Assembly: GCF_002904345.1 (NCBI RefSeq)
Contig: NZ_PEIH01000004.1
Coordinates: forward strand, 19,369 to 83,368
DNA length: 64,000 nucleotides
From: Bacteroidetes bacterium endosymbiont of Geopemphigus sp.
Lineage (GTDB): Bacteria > Bacteroidota > Bacteroidia > Flavobacteriales > Blattabacteriaceae
Direction of reading: 5' to 3'
A model generated the notes under the pieces. That model had not been told where the DNA came from and made no database searches. It saw only the letters and a list, made by a program, of their open reading frames with translations. Shown here piece by piece: positions 17,960-27,590 of this stretch; positions within the stretch are counted from its first letter, which is position 1; each line of letters starts with the position of its first letter. The translations under genes were made by a program, and so were the position numbers.

Positions 17960-19504
17960 TCATATGCTCTTTTTTAAGATTTTTGCCATATTGGTCTCAG
18001 CCTCAAGAAACGAGCTGAGCCGGGCTATTGGAATGCGCTCTTGCCGCATGCTGTCTCTGTGGCGAGCTGTGACAGCTTGATCTTCCAAACTCGCATGATC
18101 TAGTGTAAAACAGAAAGGAGTTCCAATCGCATCCTGACGACGATAGCGCTTTCCAATGGATTCTTTTTCTTCATACGCCAGGGCATATTTCCATTTAAAT
18201 TCATCAAAAATTTTCTCAGCCATCTCCGGCAAGCCGTCTTTTTTAACCAAAGGCAAAATAGCCGCTTTAACAGGCGCAAGGCATGAAGGTAGTTTCAATA
18301 CCCAGCGAGCACTACCATCTTCGAGGGTTTCCTGGCAAAGGCAAGAGGAAAATACCCCAAGAAATAAACGATCCAGCCCCACTGAAGTTTCTATGACATA
18401 AGGGACATAACTTTCATTTTTATCCGAATCGAAATATTGCATTTTCTTTCCCGAGCACAGCTGATGGTTCTTTAAATCAAAGTCCGTACGCGAGTGAATG
18501 CCTTCTAATTCCTTAAAACCAAAGGGAAAACGAAACTCTATATCAGCAGCGGCATCGGCATAATGCGCCAGCTTGTCATGATCGTGAAATCGGTAGTTCT
18601 CGAAGCCTAATCCCAAAGCCAAATGCCATTTCATACGCACTTCTTTCCAGTACTCATACCATTGCATCTCATCACCCGGAGGTATAAAAAACTGCATTTC
18701 CATTTGCTCGAATTCACGCATGCGAAAGATGAATTGCCGTGCTATAATCTCATTTCTAAAGGCTTTACCAATTTGTGCAATACCAAAAGGAATTTTCATA
18801 CGAGCGCTCTTTTGCACCTGAGGAAAATTCACGAAAATGCCCTGGGCCGTTTCAGGACGCATATAGAGCGTACTGCTCTCTTCCGCCAGGGAACCTATAC
18901 GGGTTTGAAACATCAGATTGAACTGTCTTACATCAGTCCAATTTCTTGAGCCCGTTTGGGGGTCTGTGATCCCCAGTTCATCGATTAAATCTTTCACATC
19001 CGCCAAATCTTCTTTTTCCAGAGAACACACCATGCGCCGGAGAATTTGTTTTTTCTGCTCCTGATAACCGATAATTTTTGGATGAGTGATCAAAAAATGA
19101 TCTTTATCAAAACCTTCGCCAGAGCGCTTACGCGCTTTTTCAAGTTCTCTATCGATTTTCTGCTGCAATTTTTCACAAAAATCTTCAATCAAAATATCGG
19201 CTCGATAACGATAACCATTTTCTTTATTATCAATTAAAGGATCGCTAAAGGCATCCACATGCCCAGAGGCCTTCCAGGTGGCGGGATGCATTAGTATAGA
19301 AGCATCAAGACCCACGATATTTCTCCGCAAACCCACCATAGCTTCCCACCAGTAAGTCTTAAGATGATTTTTAAGAATAACACCGTAAGGACCGTAATCG
19401 TACAGAGCACTTATACCCTCATAGATCTGACTTGAAGGAAAAATAAATCCATAGGATTTAGCATGAGAAATAACAGACTTTAGCGGATCATCAGGCTTTT
19501 TCAT
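17960..19504 (-). CDS. glyS: Glycyl-tRNA synthetase (single-chain, class II)
   Basis: Charges tRNA-Gly. The 514 residues match the homodimeric type found in Bacteroidota and eukaryotes, not the two-subunit alpha/beta enzyme. Landmarks: an N-terminal SSQIYEGISALYDYGPYG, the ESSTLYMRPETAQGIFVNF segment, motif 2 in GKAFRNEIIARQFIFRMREF, motif 3 in SVGLDRLFLGVF, and a C-terminal anticodon-binding domain with RYRRQDAIGTPFCFTLDH. ATG start. A TATATTTG box sits 19 bases upstream. It is monocistronic as far as can be seen. Confidence 0.95.
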   Translation of the reverse strand: MKKPDDPLKSVISHAKSYGFIFPSSQIYEGISALYDYGPYGVILKNHLKTYWWEAMVGLRRNIVGLDASILMHPATWKASGHVDAFSDPLIDNKENGYRYRADILIEDFCEKLQQKIDRELEKARKRSGEGFDKDHFLITHPKIIGYQEQKKQILRRMVCSLEKEDLADVKDLIDELGITDPQTGSRNWTDVRQFNLMFQTRIGSLAEESSTLYMRPETAQGIFVNFPQVQKSARMKIPFGIAQIGKAFRNEIIARQFIFRMREFEQMEMQFFIPPGDEMQWYEYWKEVRMKWHLALGLGFENYRFHDHDKLAHYADAAADIEFRFPFGFKELEGIHSRTDFDLKNHQLCSGKKMQYFDSDKNESYVPYVIETSVGLDRLFLGVFSSCLCQETLEDGSARWVLKLPSCLAPVKAAILPLVKKDGLPEMAEKIFDEFKWKYALAYEEKESIGKRYRRQDAIGTPFCFTLDHASLEDQAVTARHRDSMRQERIPIARLSSFLEAETNMAKILKKSI

Positions 19505-19522
19505 ATTTTCTTAACTACCAAG

Positions 19523-19530
19523 CAAATATA
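19523..19530 (-). promoter_or_regulatory. -7 box for glyS (TATATTTG)
   Basis: An exact TAnnTTTG match on the minus strand, 19 bases before the glyS ATG at 19504, which implies a very short leader. No convincing -33 TTTG is seen. Confidence 0.4.
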
Positions 19531-19665
19531 AGAAAAGAGGCAGGTCACATTAGGAAAAATATAAAAAAATAACTCAAGAAAGAAGATTCAAGATTTCTCG
19601 AAAAATGAAGTAAAAAGTTATGTGCAGTTTATCCGAAACTAAAAACGATAGCCTATGATCTTCAT

Positions 19666-19699
19666 AAAAAACTTATCCTCTTCTTAAAGAAAAGGATAA
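19666..19699 (-). terminator. Intrinsic terminator of the rpsF-rpsR-rplI operon
   Basis: On the minus strand, 40 bases after the rplI stop, the sequence folds into a hairpin with arms TTATCCTTTTCTT and AAGAAGAGGATAA (19673-19699, one internal mismatch). It is followed directly by GTTTTTT. It is in the right place and orientation to end the ribosomal protein operon. Confidence 0.75.
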
Positions 19700-19738
19700 A
19701 AAGAAGATTAGAATAAGACAAGCGCCGAAAGTAATAGA

Positions 19739-20206
19739 TTAATGCTTCTTTTTAGGCTCTTCAGCAGTGACCAGTTCAAAAGGAAGTGCTACCTCAAGTT
19801 GGCGATGCAGTCGAACCTTGGCTTGATGCTTTCCAAGCACTTTAACGCTGTTTCCGGGGATAAGAATAAATTTTTTCTCTAATGGTATACCCTGTTCCAT
19901 AAGCGCCTGAGAAAGGGTTTGATTATTTACCGATCCGAACAATTTACCTCCGGAACCTGCCTTAACGACGATTTGAAGTCGAACACTCTGAAATTGCTCA
20001 GCCATCTGCTGAGCTTGCTTTAATAAAGACGCTTCTTTTTTAGCACGTTGTTTTAAAATTTCCTGAAGCTGTTTTTTAGCCGACGGAGTAGCCAGATCGA
20101 CGTAGCCCTGTGGAATGAGGTAATTTCTGGCGTAACCAGGCTTTACATTTATCTCTTCATATTGAAAACCCAAGTTCTCAATATCTTTTTTCAAAATAAT
20201 TTGCAT
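19739..20206 (-). CDS. rplI: Large-subunit ribosomal protein L9
   Basis: A 155-residue 50S protein that binds 23S rRNA and reaches across to neighbouring ribosomes. The N-terminal domain shows the usual MQIILKKDIENLG and VKPGYARNYLIPQGYVDLAT segments, then a long connecting helix (about 45-75) and a C-terminal RNA-binding domain with GSGGKLFGSVNNQTLS. ATG start, full length. It lies 23 bases downstream of rpsR. Confidence 0.95.
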   Translation of the reverse strand: MQIILKKDIENLGFQYEEINVKPGYARNYLIPQGYVDLATPSAKKQLQEILKQRAKKEASLLKQAQQMAEQFQSVRLQIVVKAGSGGKLFGSVNNQTLSQALMEQGIPLEKKFILIPGNSVKVLGKHQAKVRLHRQLEVALPFELVTAEEPKKKH

Positions 20207-20229
20207 GTAAAATGAATTTATACCTTGAA

Positions 20230-20538
20230 TTACTTCGAGCTGTCAGTTAAAAAAGGGAGAATAGCCAAATGGCGCGCCCTTTTTATAGCCTGATCTACCC
20301 TACCTTGATATTTCATGGAGGTTCCCGTAATGCGACGAGGCAGTATTTTTCCCTGTGGATTGAGAAATTTTAGCAGGAAATCTGGATTTTTATAATCCAC
20401 GTATTTTATGCCATATTTCTTAAAAAGACAGTATTTCTCACGAGGTTTATCATCTATCTCTAGCGGCGCTAAATAACGTATTTCGCCTTCTCCTCCTTGT
20501 TTGGCCTGTTGCGCCAAATCATCTAAAATCATAGCCAT
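20230..20538 (-). CDS. rpsR: Small-subunit ribosomal protein S18
   Basis: A 102-residue 30S protein that forms a heterodimer with S6 on the platform. The S18 core is seen in YVDYKNPDFLLKFLNPQGKI and LPRRITGTSMKYQGRVDQA, followed by KRARHLAILPF. An N-terminal extension of about 35 residues precedes the core, as is common in this phylum. ATG start. It lies 13 bases after rpsF, so the two partners are co-expressed. Confidence 0.95.
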   Translation of the reverse strand: MAMILDDLAQQAKQGGEGEIRYLAPLEIDDKPREKYCLFKKYGIKYVDYKNPDFLLKFLNPQGKILPRRITGTSMKYQGRVDQAIKRARHLAILPFLTDSSK

Positions 20539-20551
20539 TTAAAATTTGTTT

Positions 20552-20908
20552 TTATTGATTGGACTTTATTTTCTGCCTGCGCTTTTCTGCATATTCAAGA
20601 GCGTATTTGTCAAGATTTACACTTAGAAAACGCAGTACACGCTCATCGCGTTTAAATTGAAGCTCAAGATCCGATACGATATTTTTCGAAGCTGTTTTTT
20701 CATCTACATGAAATTGTAATAATTCGTAGTAGCCGCTTTTTTTCTTATCTATAGGATAAGCTAATTTTTTAAGTCCCCAAGATTCGTAGTGATCTATTTT
20801 CGAGGCATTCTCTTTAAGAAAATCCTGAAATTTTTTTACTGTTTCCTCCACCTGGCTTTGAGATAGAACGGGAGTTAAAATGAAAACAGTCTCATAATGT
20901 TTGAGCAT
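20552..20908 (-). CDS. rpsF: Small-subunit ribosomal protein S6
   Basis: A 118-residue 30S platform protein, partner of S18. It starts MLKHYETVFILTPVLSQSQV, the usual S6 opening, and carries GLKKLAYPIDKKKSGYYELL in the middle. ATG start. It is first in the rpsF-rpsR-rplI operon, which here lacks the single-strand-binding protein or PriB gene found between them in some other phyla. A structured leader lies 50-100 bases upstream. Confidence 0.95.
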   Translation of the reverse strand: MLKHYETVFILTPVLSQSQVEETVKKFQDFLKENASKIDHYESWGLKKLAYPIDKKKSGYYELLQFHVDEKTASKNIVSDLELQFKRDERVLRFLSVNLDKYALEYAEKRRQKIKSNQ

Positions 20909-20956
20909 GAATCTGATATTTATAGAATGATGAAATTAAAATTTATAGCGCCAGCG

Positions 20957-21005
20957 AAGGTAAGTTTTTCTGCTCAACGATCAAAAACAAGCAGATCTTT
21001 ACCTT
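20957..21005 (-). promoter_or_regulatory. Structured leader upstream of rpsF, candidate autoregulatory element
   Basis: On the minus strand an outer stem AAGGTAA/TTACCTT (20999-21005 with 20957-20963) encloses an inner stem TCTGCT/AGCAGA (20990-20995 with 20969-20974), joined by small internal loops. No U-run follows, so it is not a plain terminator. S6:S18 leaders that bind the S6-S18 pair are known in many bacteria. I could not confirm their consensus here, so only position and fold support this call. Confidence 0.35.
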
Positions 21006-21240
21006 TAAGAAGGTATATATTTAAATCAAAATAAATCGATGAAATTTATCTTACGATTCCCCTCTTTTTCTTATTTAACAACTAACTGCCGAAAGGACCG
21101 GTTTACGAGATAGTCGCCACTCATATTTTACTGCCCGAAAAGCTCGCCGAAAAAAATAGATCGGTCTTTCAAAAGAAAAATTTTTTAGAATACACTTTCC
21201 ATTAAAAATCTTCTAAAAAAATAGCCGGAAAAAAATGTGT

Positions 21241-21411
21241 TATTATTTGATATAAAAAACAATTAAGAAATATTAAAGAACATATTAGCTATATTTTTAG
21301 GTTCATTCATAGGTGTCGTGGTGATATTTTCCGGAAGCGGTATGGCGAAAGAGTGGTTTACAGAAACCTGTTCACTAAATTTCTCTCAATGGCAGGAAGT
21401 CCACAAGCGTT
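21241..21411 (+). repeat. Partial duplicate of the 15020 membrane gene with its promoter
   Basis: About 170 bases closely match 14992-15168: the -7 box region, the start and the first third of the membrane-protein gene. Identical stretches include ACATATTAGCTATATTTTTAG and GGAAGCGGTATGGCGAAAGA. In this copy the GTG start is ATA, the -7 box has gained a base, and the match stops after ACAAGCG, where unrelated sequence takes over. It is a truncated, non-functional copy. A 10-bp stem (TTTTGAGCTT and its complement) follows at 21416-21442. Confidence 0.85.
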
Positions 21412-21496
21412 GCCATTTTGAGCTTCATAAAAAAGCTCAAAACCAGGAATTTATTTTGCCCGAGCGGATGATGTAATCTTTATCATAATCCTTAGT

Positions 21497-21661
21497 ATGC
21501 ATAAAAGCTTTAAAAAACAATTGAAAGAAATCGGAAATCCGAAAAATAGAAAAAATTCTCTTACCTTTCGGTACTGTATAACATTAGTCTACAAATCTCC
21601 AGGTTATTTAACTAATAAGTCGTCGGAAATATCTGCATCGATGGTGTATGTTCATAAATAA
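21497..21661 (+). CDS. Possible 54-residue small protein, unknown
   Basis: An ATG-initiated frame ending in TAA at 21659, coding a Lys/Ser-rich peptide starting MHKSFKKQLKEIGNPKNRKN. No family is recognised and no promoter is evident. It may be a chance frame or the tail of a lost gene. Confidence 0.15.
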   Translation: MHKSFKKQLKEIGNPKNRKNSLTFRYCITLVYKSPGYLTNKSSEISASMVYVHK

Positions 21662-21766
21662 GAACTTTAGCAAAAGCTAAGTCCTACCAGATTTGTAGAC
21701 ATTCGTTTTGATCGATAATTTTATGCTGAGGGCCTCTTTTTTTTATAAAAATCCCTCGACAAAAAA

Positions 21767-22969
21767 TCAAGACTTATGAGCATTTTCTTGCATGTATTCT
21801 TTTAAAGCAACTGTAAGCTTATCTATATCTCCTCGAGTATTGGAGTATCCGAAGGAAATTCGCAAGTTCGTTGTGTTTTCTCTGTCTTGCGACTCATATA
21901 TTGCCTCAATAACATGCGAGGGCTTTATGGAGCCCGAAAGACAAGCACTTCCTTGCGAAACAGCAATTCCCCTTAAATCCAAATAAAAGCTTAAAAGACC
22001 ATCTCTGAGGGGAAGGGAAATGTTTAGAACCATATAAAGGCTTTGATCTAAGTGCGCTGAAAGACCGTTAAAGCGTATAGACGGCACAGCTTTTTGAAGC
22101 TCAGAAATCGCATAGACTTTGAGAGATTCTATATGTGAACGTTCCTTTTCGAGCCCTTCTAAAGCGCATTCCAAGGCTCTAGCCATACCCAAAATACCGC
22201 ATATATTTTCTGTTCCGGCACGCAGACCTCGCTCTTGAGGGCCGCCTATGATAAAACCTTTATGCATGGAGTTCTTTCTAAGAAAAGCAAAACCCACCCC
22301 TGCGGGTCCATAAAACTTATGAGCGCTGCAAGAGGCGAAATCCATGCCAGCACTCTGCAGATCTAAACGATAATGCCCGATAGTTTGCATTGTATCTGCA
22401 TGAAACCAGGCTTTGTATTTTTTACAAATTTCCCCTACCCGGGATAATGGCAAGATATTTCCAATCTCGTTATTAGCATGCATCAAGCTTACCAGTGTAG
22501 TAAGAGAAGAAGTTTTTAATTTATCTTCCAAATCTTCCAGGTCAATAATCCCATTGGACTTGAGTTTGATAAACTCCACTATCACACCTTGAATTTCATA
22601 TAATTGACAAGATATCTCTAAAACCGATTTATGCTCAAGAGGTGAGGTGAGAATACGTTTAACCTTGAGATGTTGAACCGCTGTTGTTAAAATCATATTG
22701 TTAGCCTCTGTTCCTCCTGAGGTAAAAATGATCTCTGAAGAATCGGCATTCAAAAGGCCGGCAATTCTCTTTCTCGCCGTTTCTATCGAGGATCGACTCA
22801 ATCTACCCCAATGATGTGAAGAAGAGGGATTTCCATAAAATTTATGTAAATTCTCTATCATAACTTCTATAACTTCTGATCGCATGGGAGAAGTTGCGGC
22901 GTTATCTAAATATATCTTTGACAATTCTAAATTTTTGGAAGAAGAGATGAGTGAAAAATTTTTTTCCAA
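21767..22969 (-). CDS. Cysteine desulfurase (NifS/IscS family)
   Basis: A PLP enzyme that takes sulfur from cysteine for Fe-S clusters and thio-modification. The 400 residues include IYLDNAATSPMRSEV near the N-terminus, FTSGGTEANNMIL, HADTMQTIGHYRLDL, the PLP lysine in SAHKFYGPAGVGF, and the sulfur-carrying cysteine in SQGSACLSGS. The longest frame opens with TTG at 22969, and no ATG occurs before the conserved core, so the start is uncertain by up to about 16 codons. It has no isc or suf neighbours, so the IscS-versus-NifS name and its partners are left open. Confidence 0.88.
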   Translation of the reverse strand: MEKNFSLISSSKNLELSKIYLDNAATSPMRSEVIEVMIENLHKFYGNPSSSHHWGRLSRSSIETARKRIAGLLNADSSEIIFTSGGTEANNMILTTAVQHLKVKRILTSPLEHKSVLEISCQLYEIQGVIVEFIKLKSNGIIDLEDLEDKLKTSSLTTLVSLMHANNEIGNILPLSRVGEICKKYKAWFHADTMQTIGHYRLDLQSAGMDFASCSAHKFYGPAGVGFAFLRKNSMHKGFIIGGPQERGLRAGTENICGILGMARALECALEGLEKERSHIESLKVYAISELQKAVPSIRFNGLSAHLDQSLYMVLNISLPLRDGLLSFYLDLRGIAVSQGSACLSGSIKPSHVIEAIYESQDRENTTNLRISFGYSNTRGDIDKLTVALKEYMQENAHKS

Positions 22970-23088
22970 AGGTCGTAAAAAAAGAAAAATTATCGCGTGA
23001 ATTTTATATGAAAACAGATATTATTAACATATCAAAAAAAATTTAAGTAAATATCTATATATAAACATTAACAAAATATTGTTGAGGT

Positions 23089-23358
23089 ATGATCGTAGAA
23101 ACCGAATCTTATAAGGTTCCGGAAGAGCGTAGCTCTCCATCCCTTCCTTCGGCAACTGCAGAAGAACGCGTACGAAGCTATATCCGCACAGAGAGCATTC
23201 TTTACAGACGTAAGATGAAAGACATGAAAAAGGCTATTCGCCGGACCGGGCTTGCTCACTCAGGAACTACTGTGCAGGATTTGTGTAGGAAAATAAATAT
23301 TTATATATTAAAATATATCCTTGTAAATCCACTCCTCTCTCAGGAGAGACATATATAA
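23089..23358 (+). CDS. Short hypothetical protein
   Basis: An ATG frame of 89 codons. The first 68 residues are charged and protein-like (segments SATAEERVRSYIRTES, RRKMKDMKKAIRRTGLAH, SGTTVQDLCRKI); the tail turns hydrophobic and AT-driven. A near -7 box (TATTGTTG) lies just upstream. I do not recognise the family. It could be a real small gene or the front of a broken one. Confidence 0.3.
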   Translation: MIVETESYKVPEERSSPSLPSATAEERVRSYIRTESILYRRKMKDMKKAIRRTGLAHSGTTVQDLCRKINIYILKYILVNPLLSQERHI

Positions 23359-24591
23359 TATCACTCGTTTTATCTGTGAAAAATTGATTATGAAAGTTTT
23401 ACATAAAACATTTTTAACTCCTGGTCGATTATATAAGAATCATAGCTTCAAAAGCTTTCACTTTCGTCCTTTTGTATATATACCTTTAATACTGCTCTAA
23501 TTCCTTATTCCAGTGCATCATGCCTTCTTTTACTTTGCACATTAATTTTTCTCTCATTGCCTGTATTTAATATCCTCCTTGACATCAAACTTGCTCTCGG
23601 GGTTTATGTTATGAGTAAATAAGAATATTTTTTTAATATTTTATTAAAAAACATCTATCTATGTAACAGATATTATTATTTAATATATGTTCATTTTTTT
23701 AATATCATGTATCACAAGTTTAGAGGGATCACAAACTGGCAAAACCGAATATGGTGTTCGCGGGCTCGGAAATTTAAAAGGATTTTTGAGCTTTTAAAGG
23801 GATTCCCCTATCCTTCTCTCTGTGTAGCGAAAAATTTCTTGCGAGAGACAAAACGAGAAATGTGGCGCGAAAACTTAATGTACTCGCCATAAGGGGTATT
23901 AAAGCAGATTTTCAGGGAAATATTTATGGCTTAAGTTGCCAAATAGGCAAAAGCGAAGAAATAGTAATTGCAGGTGATTTATAGATTAAATTTATATATT
24001 TTCGTTTTTGGCACATCCTAAATCCATACAACAAAATTAAAAATACCTCTTCCTATGTAAGGAGGTCTTAATCATAAAAATGTCTGTCAATTATTTTGAT
24101 TTTATAATCCATCATCAGTAAATGTATATACAAGCTCTTTTAACACATATACGCGTTTCTCTCAGGTCGCTTGACAGCACGGAAAGCCTTCTTTGATGGG
24201 TTCAGTCCATTATTGGTCTCTTGCAGAGCTCCTCCGGGCTAAACATATTTACAGCGCCCTGAGGTTTTTAAATCAACTCATATTGGTTGATTTTCAACTC
24301 CCGCTCTCCTTGTTTATCTCCTATAAAAAGGATATGTAATATAGTTACATGCCAAATTTTTCATGACTTATCCATCACTTTTTTTAGTTAAATGAAACAT
24401 ATGACACGAGTATTTTTAGCCATCATAAAAATTCACTTAATAAAAAGAAAGATTTTACATAAATCTTCTTAATAGGAAAAAATGTATTTTTTAACTCAGG
24501 GTTTTACATCAAAAAAAACATAAAATTTTTAAAGATCCTATAAGGACAATTAATATATTATTAATAAATAATTACAAAGCCATGCTTGACA
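23359..24591. other. Gene desert, part 1
   Basis: No gene is recognised. A weak protein-like frame on the plus strand near 23810-23980 reads FLARDKTRNVARKLNVLA then GNIYGLSCQIGKSEEIVI before a stop, a possible fossil of unknown type. An 8-bp stem lies at 24270-24293 (AAATCAAC and its complement). The rest is AT-rich. Confidence 0.35.
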
Positions 24592-24637
24592 AACCGACAT
24601 CGCTTATTTTCAATTACGAAAATAAGCGATGTCGGTT
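24592..24637. repeat. Large perfect hairpin, 20-bp arms (type A)
   Basis: AACCGACATCGCTTATTTTC at 24592-24611 is followed by the loop AATTAC and its exact complement at 24618-24637. It is the longest perfect stem I saw in the window. There is no clear U-run on either side. The 3' flank CGGAATTTAGAA resembles the flank of the smaller hairpin at 25441. Confidence 0.85.
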
Positions 24638-24973
24638 ATCGGAATTTAGAAGAAATCTACCTATATTGCCGATTCTAACAGAAGGGTAAATGCTTTAAAC
24701 GTAAGCAGAGTCTATTATATCCTCTTTTAATCTTGCCTTGTTATTTTCTTTATCCTTCCTTATTAATAAGGGGAGCGCTCCATAAGTCTTTGAGCGAATA
24801 AAAAGAGATACTTTTAAAATATTTTCGATAAGGATTTTTTTGAAAATACCAACAGTTTTATTTCCAATAGCGGATTTCTTCCCAGTAAATATTAGGAGCG
24901 CCTTTATAGGACGAATGACGAATCATGCATAAGATATATAAGTTCACCCCTATAGACCACCTTCCTTATTACC

Positions 24974-25135
24974 TTAGCTTGCTAGATCTGGACTCATGTA
25001 TTCCATTCTTGAGAATTCATAAAACTTAACCTCTTTAGCTGCGAGCTTTGATTTTTGCTCTACGCGATACCGATTTGTCTGATGGCATCCTGTAAAAAAG
25101 ACACAGGAAGAGACACTTAACATCAATTTTTTCAT
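24974..25135 (-). pseudogene. Lipoprotein gene fragment
   Basis: From the ATG at 25135 the minus strand reads MKKLMLSVSSCVFFTGC, a lipoprotein signal peptide with a cysteine at position 17. About 36 polar residues follow (KLAAKEVKFYEF and on) before a TAA at 24974. Protein-like text continues past the stop in another frame toward 24840 (YKGAPNIYWEE), so the gene was probably longer and is now broken. The function is unknown; the product would be membrane-anchored. Confidence 0.45.
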
Positions 25136-26051
25136 AGCTTATTTATTGTTTTACTTTACCAAGTAAAACAATATTACATGAATCTTTTTTGTTGTTATAA
25201 ACTAAGTAGGTTCAAACCTAAATGATCTTTCTCGAGACTTCCTAAATATCAAATAAAAGCAACGTGTTTTTTTAAAATATCTATTGTAAATCAACTATTT
25301 AATTCAAAAAAAAGAATCGAATTACAGGACAAATATAAACAAAAGTTAACATATTTATTATAAATAATTATAATTCAATATTATATAATATATAAAATTA
25401 TAAAAATTAGACTATCATCTCATACATCTTATAAACAAGATTGCTCGTTTTCATAATTGAAAATGAGCAACGAAATTTAGAATCAGATAAGAATGAGTAA
25501 TCCAATTGACCCAGAATATATATGCTTCTCTTCTTTTTTTTACGGTGAAGATTTATCATAAAAAAAGCATCCAAATTATATCCTTTTAATTGTAATAAAA
25601 TCATTCTCTCCCAAACTCAGTTTGAATCATTTCTAATAAAAGAACAAACGAAAAACCCGGTATATACTGTAAGACTTTTGATCCTCTTCGCTGAGCTTTA
25701 ATTAAGTGTAGATAAAAAAGATATTTAGCTTTTCCCTCTATGCGATGGCCGAAAATAACACAAAAAACCTTTGAGTTTCATACTTAAAGAGTCTATAAAA
25801 TTTAATAAGAGAGAAGAAAAATCTATTCCTATAATAGGAACTATTTAAAAATAATAGCTTGGCTAAAGCTATTATTTATTTTCCCTGCCTTTGATCATTT
25901 TAAATATATCTCGATGAGAAAATCGTCGTTGAGTCGATTGCTATGCTCTTAAAGACTTAGATTAAAGAAAGCGTTAAATTCATTTTTTTACAAAAAAAAG
26001 GGAACTTCCGGCAAAGGTTTATAAAAAAAATCAGCCATGATTCTTTACTAA
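25136..26051. other. Gene desert, part 2, with hairpins
   Basis: No gene is recognised. It holds the hairpin at 25441-25470 (listed separately) and a 12-bp stem at 25849-25877 (AAATAATAGCTT and its complement around GGCTA). A short palindrome TTCCTATAATAGGAA lies near 25826. Sequence composition is strongly AT-rich. Confidence 0.4.
25441..25470. repeat. Hairpin related to the one at 24592 (type A, shorter)
   Basis: TTGCTCGTTTTCA pairs with TGAAAATGAGCAA around a short TAAT loop, with one G-T mismatch. The central GCTnnTTTTC...GAAAATnAGC and the 3' flank CGAAATTTAGAA are shared with the 24592 hairpin, which suggests a common origin or role. Confidence 0.6.
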
Positions 26052-27590
26052 TCACAAAGCACCATCGAGGGTCTTGATAGCATCCCGGTATTTAGCCGCC
26101 TGGATAAAATCGAGTTTCGCCGCGGCCTCTTGCATTTGTTTGCGCAGTTTTTTGACTTCTTTTTCAAGGATTTCAGTATCCTTTCCGTAAAATTCTTTGG
26201 TCTGTTTTGCGATGGCAAGCGATTCTTGAGGGATTGCGTATACTCGAGAAAGGGAAGGACACAAGGAAGAACCTAATTTCTTATTCAAGGCCGTAGGGGT
26301 AAGTCCATGTTTTTATTATAGCGTTTTTGTATTTCACGCCGGCGATTCGTCTCGTCAATGGTTTTTTGCATGCTCGCCGTGATCTTATCAACGTACATGA
26401 TGACCTTGCCTTCTAAATTTCTCGCAGCCCGGCCCTATAGTCTGCGTAAGTGAGCGGTATGAACGTAAAAAGCCTTCTTTGTCGGCGTCTAAAATATCCA
26501 CCAGAGAAACCTCGGGAAAGTCCAGGCCCTCACGTAAGAGATTCACCCCTACCAATACATCACAACGGTCGGCGCGAAGATCCTGCGTAATATCTAACCT
26601 CTCAATCGTATCGATATCAGATTGGATATAGCGCGTGCGTACACTCGCTCGGGTAAGGTATTTAGTCGATTCTTCGGTCATGCGCTTGGTGAGTGTGACA
26701 ACCCAACACGCGTTGATCTTTTTTAGCGCGTATACGAGAATTTCTTCCATTAGATCATCTATCTTGATGAAGGCTAGGGCGCAAATCAATCAGGGGATCC
26801 AAAAGACCCGTCGGGCGCACGAGTTGCTTTACAATAATACCGTTGCTTTTTTCCAGCTCATAATCCGCCGGAGTAGCACTCACATAGACGACCTGATTTT
26901 GCAAAAGCTCAAATTCATCAAATTTCAAAGGACGATTATCAAGCGCGGAAGGCAGGCGAAAGCCGTGTTCCACTAAATTTTCTTTACGTGAGCGATCCCC
27001 TCCGTACATGGCGCGAACCTGCGGAAGCGTCACATGACTTTCATCGATCACCATTACATAATCTCCTCAGGAAGATAATCCAACAAACAGAAAGGGGACG
27101 CATGCCGGGCAAACGATTATCCATATAACACGAATAGTTTTCTATTCCTGAGCAATATCCAAGCTCTTTCATCATTTCAATATCGAATTCTGTGCGCTCT
27201 TTTAAACGCTTGATCTCAAGTTTTCTTCCCTCTTGATAAAGCTGATCCAGTCGTAAAAACAAATCCTGTTGGATTTGGAGAATAGCCGCGTTTAAGCGAT
27301 CAGGAGTGGTGACAAATAAATTAGCTGGATAGATCTGTATTTGATCCAAAATTGAAAAGCCTTGACCTGTAGAGGGGATCAAAGCGTTCGATACCTTCGA
27401 TATAGTCGCCGAAAAACTGAAAACGTATCGCCTCATCGGCATAAGCGGGAAAAACATCTACCGTATCGCCGCGCACGCGAAAATTTCCTTGTGAGAGTTC
27501 CCCTTCGCTACGAGAATAAAGAGCCGCCACCAATTGATGTAAAAAACGAGTGCGACTGATCGTCTGTCCCTTTTGAGCCGATACCAGATT
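26052..27590 (-). pseudogene. uvrB: Broken excinuclease subunit UvrB
   Basis: UvrB family text in several frames on the minus strand. From 27590: GQTISRTRFLHQLVAALYSR and GNFRVRGDTVDVFPAYADEA; then QIYPANLFVTTPDRLNAAI and MMKELGYCSGIENYSCYMDN; then [20 protein letters not shown] and [19 protein letters not shown]; then [20 protein letters not shown]; and a C-terminal UVR motif ending at 26052. At least five frameshifts are present. The first 150-200 residues, including the Walker A ATPase motif, are missing and abut the dacB fossil. Nucleotide excision repair through this gene copy is lost. Confidence 0.93.
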
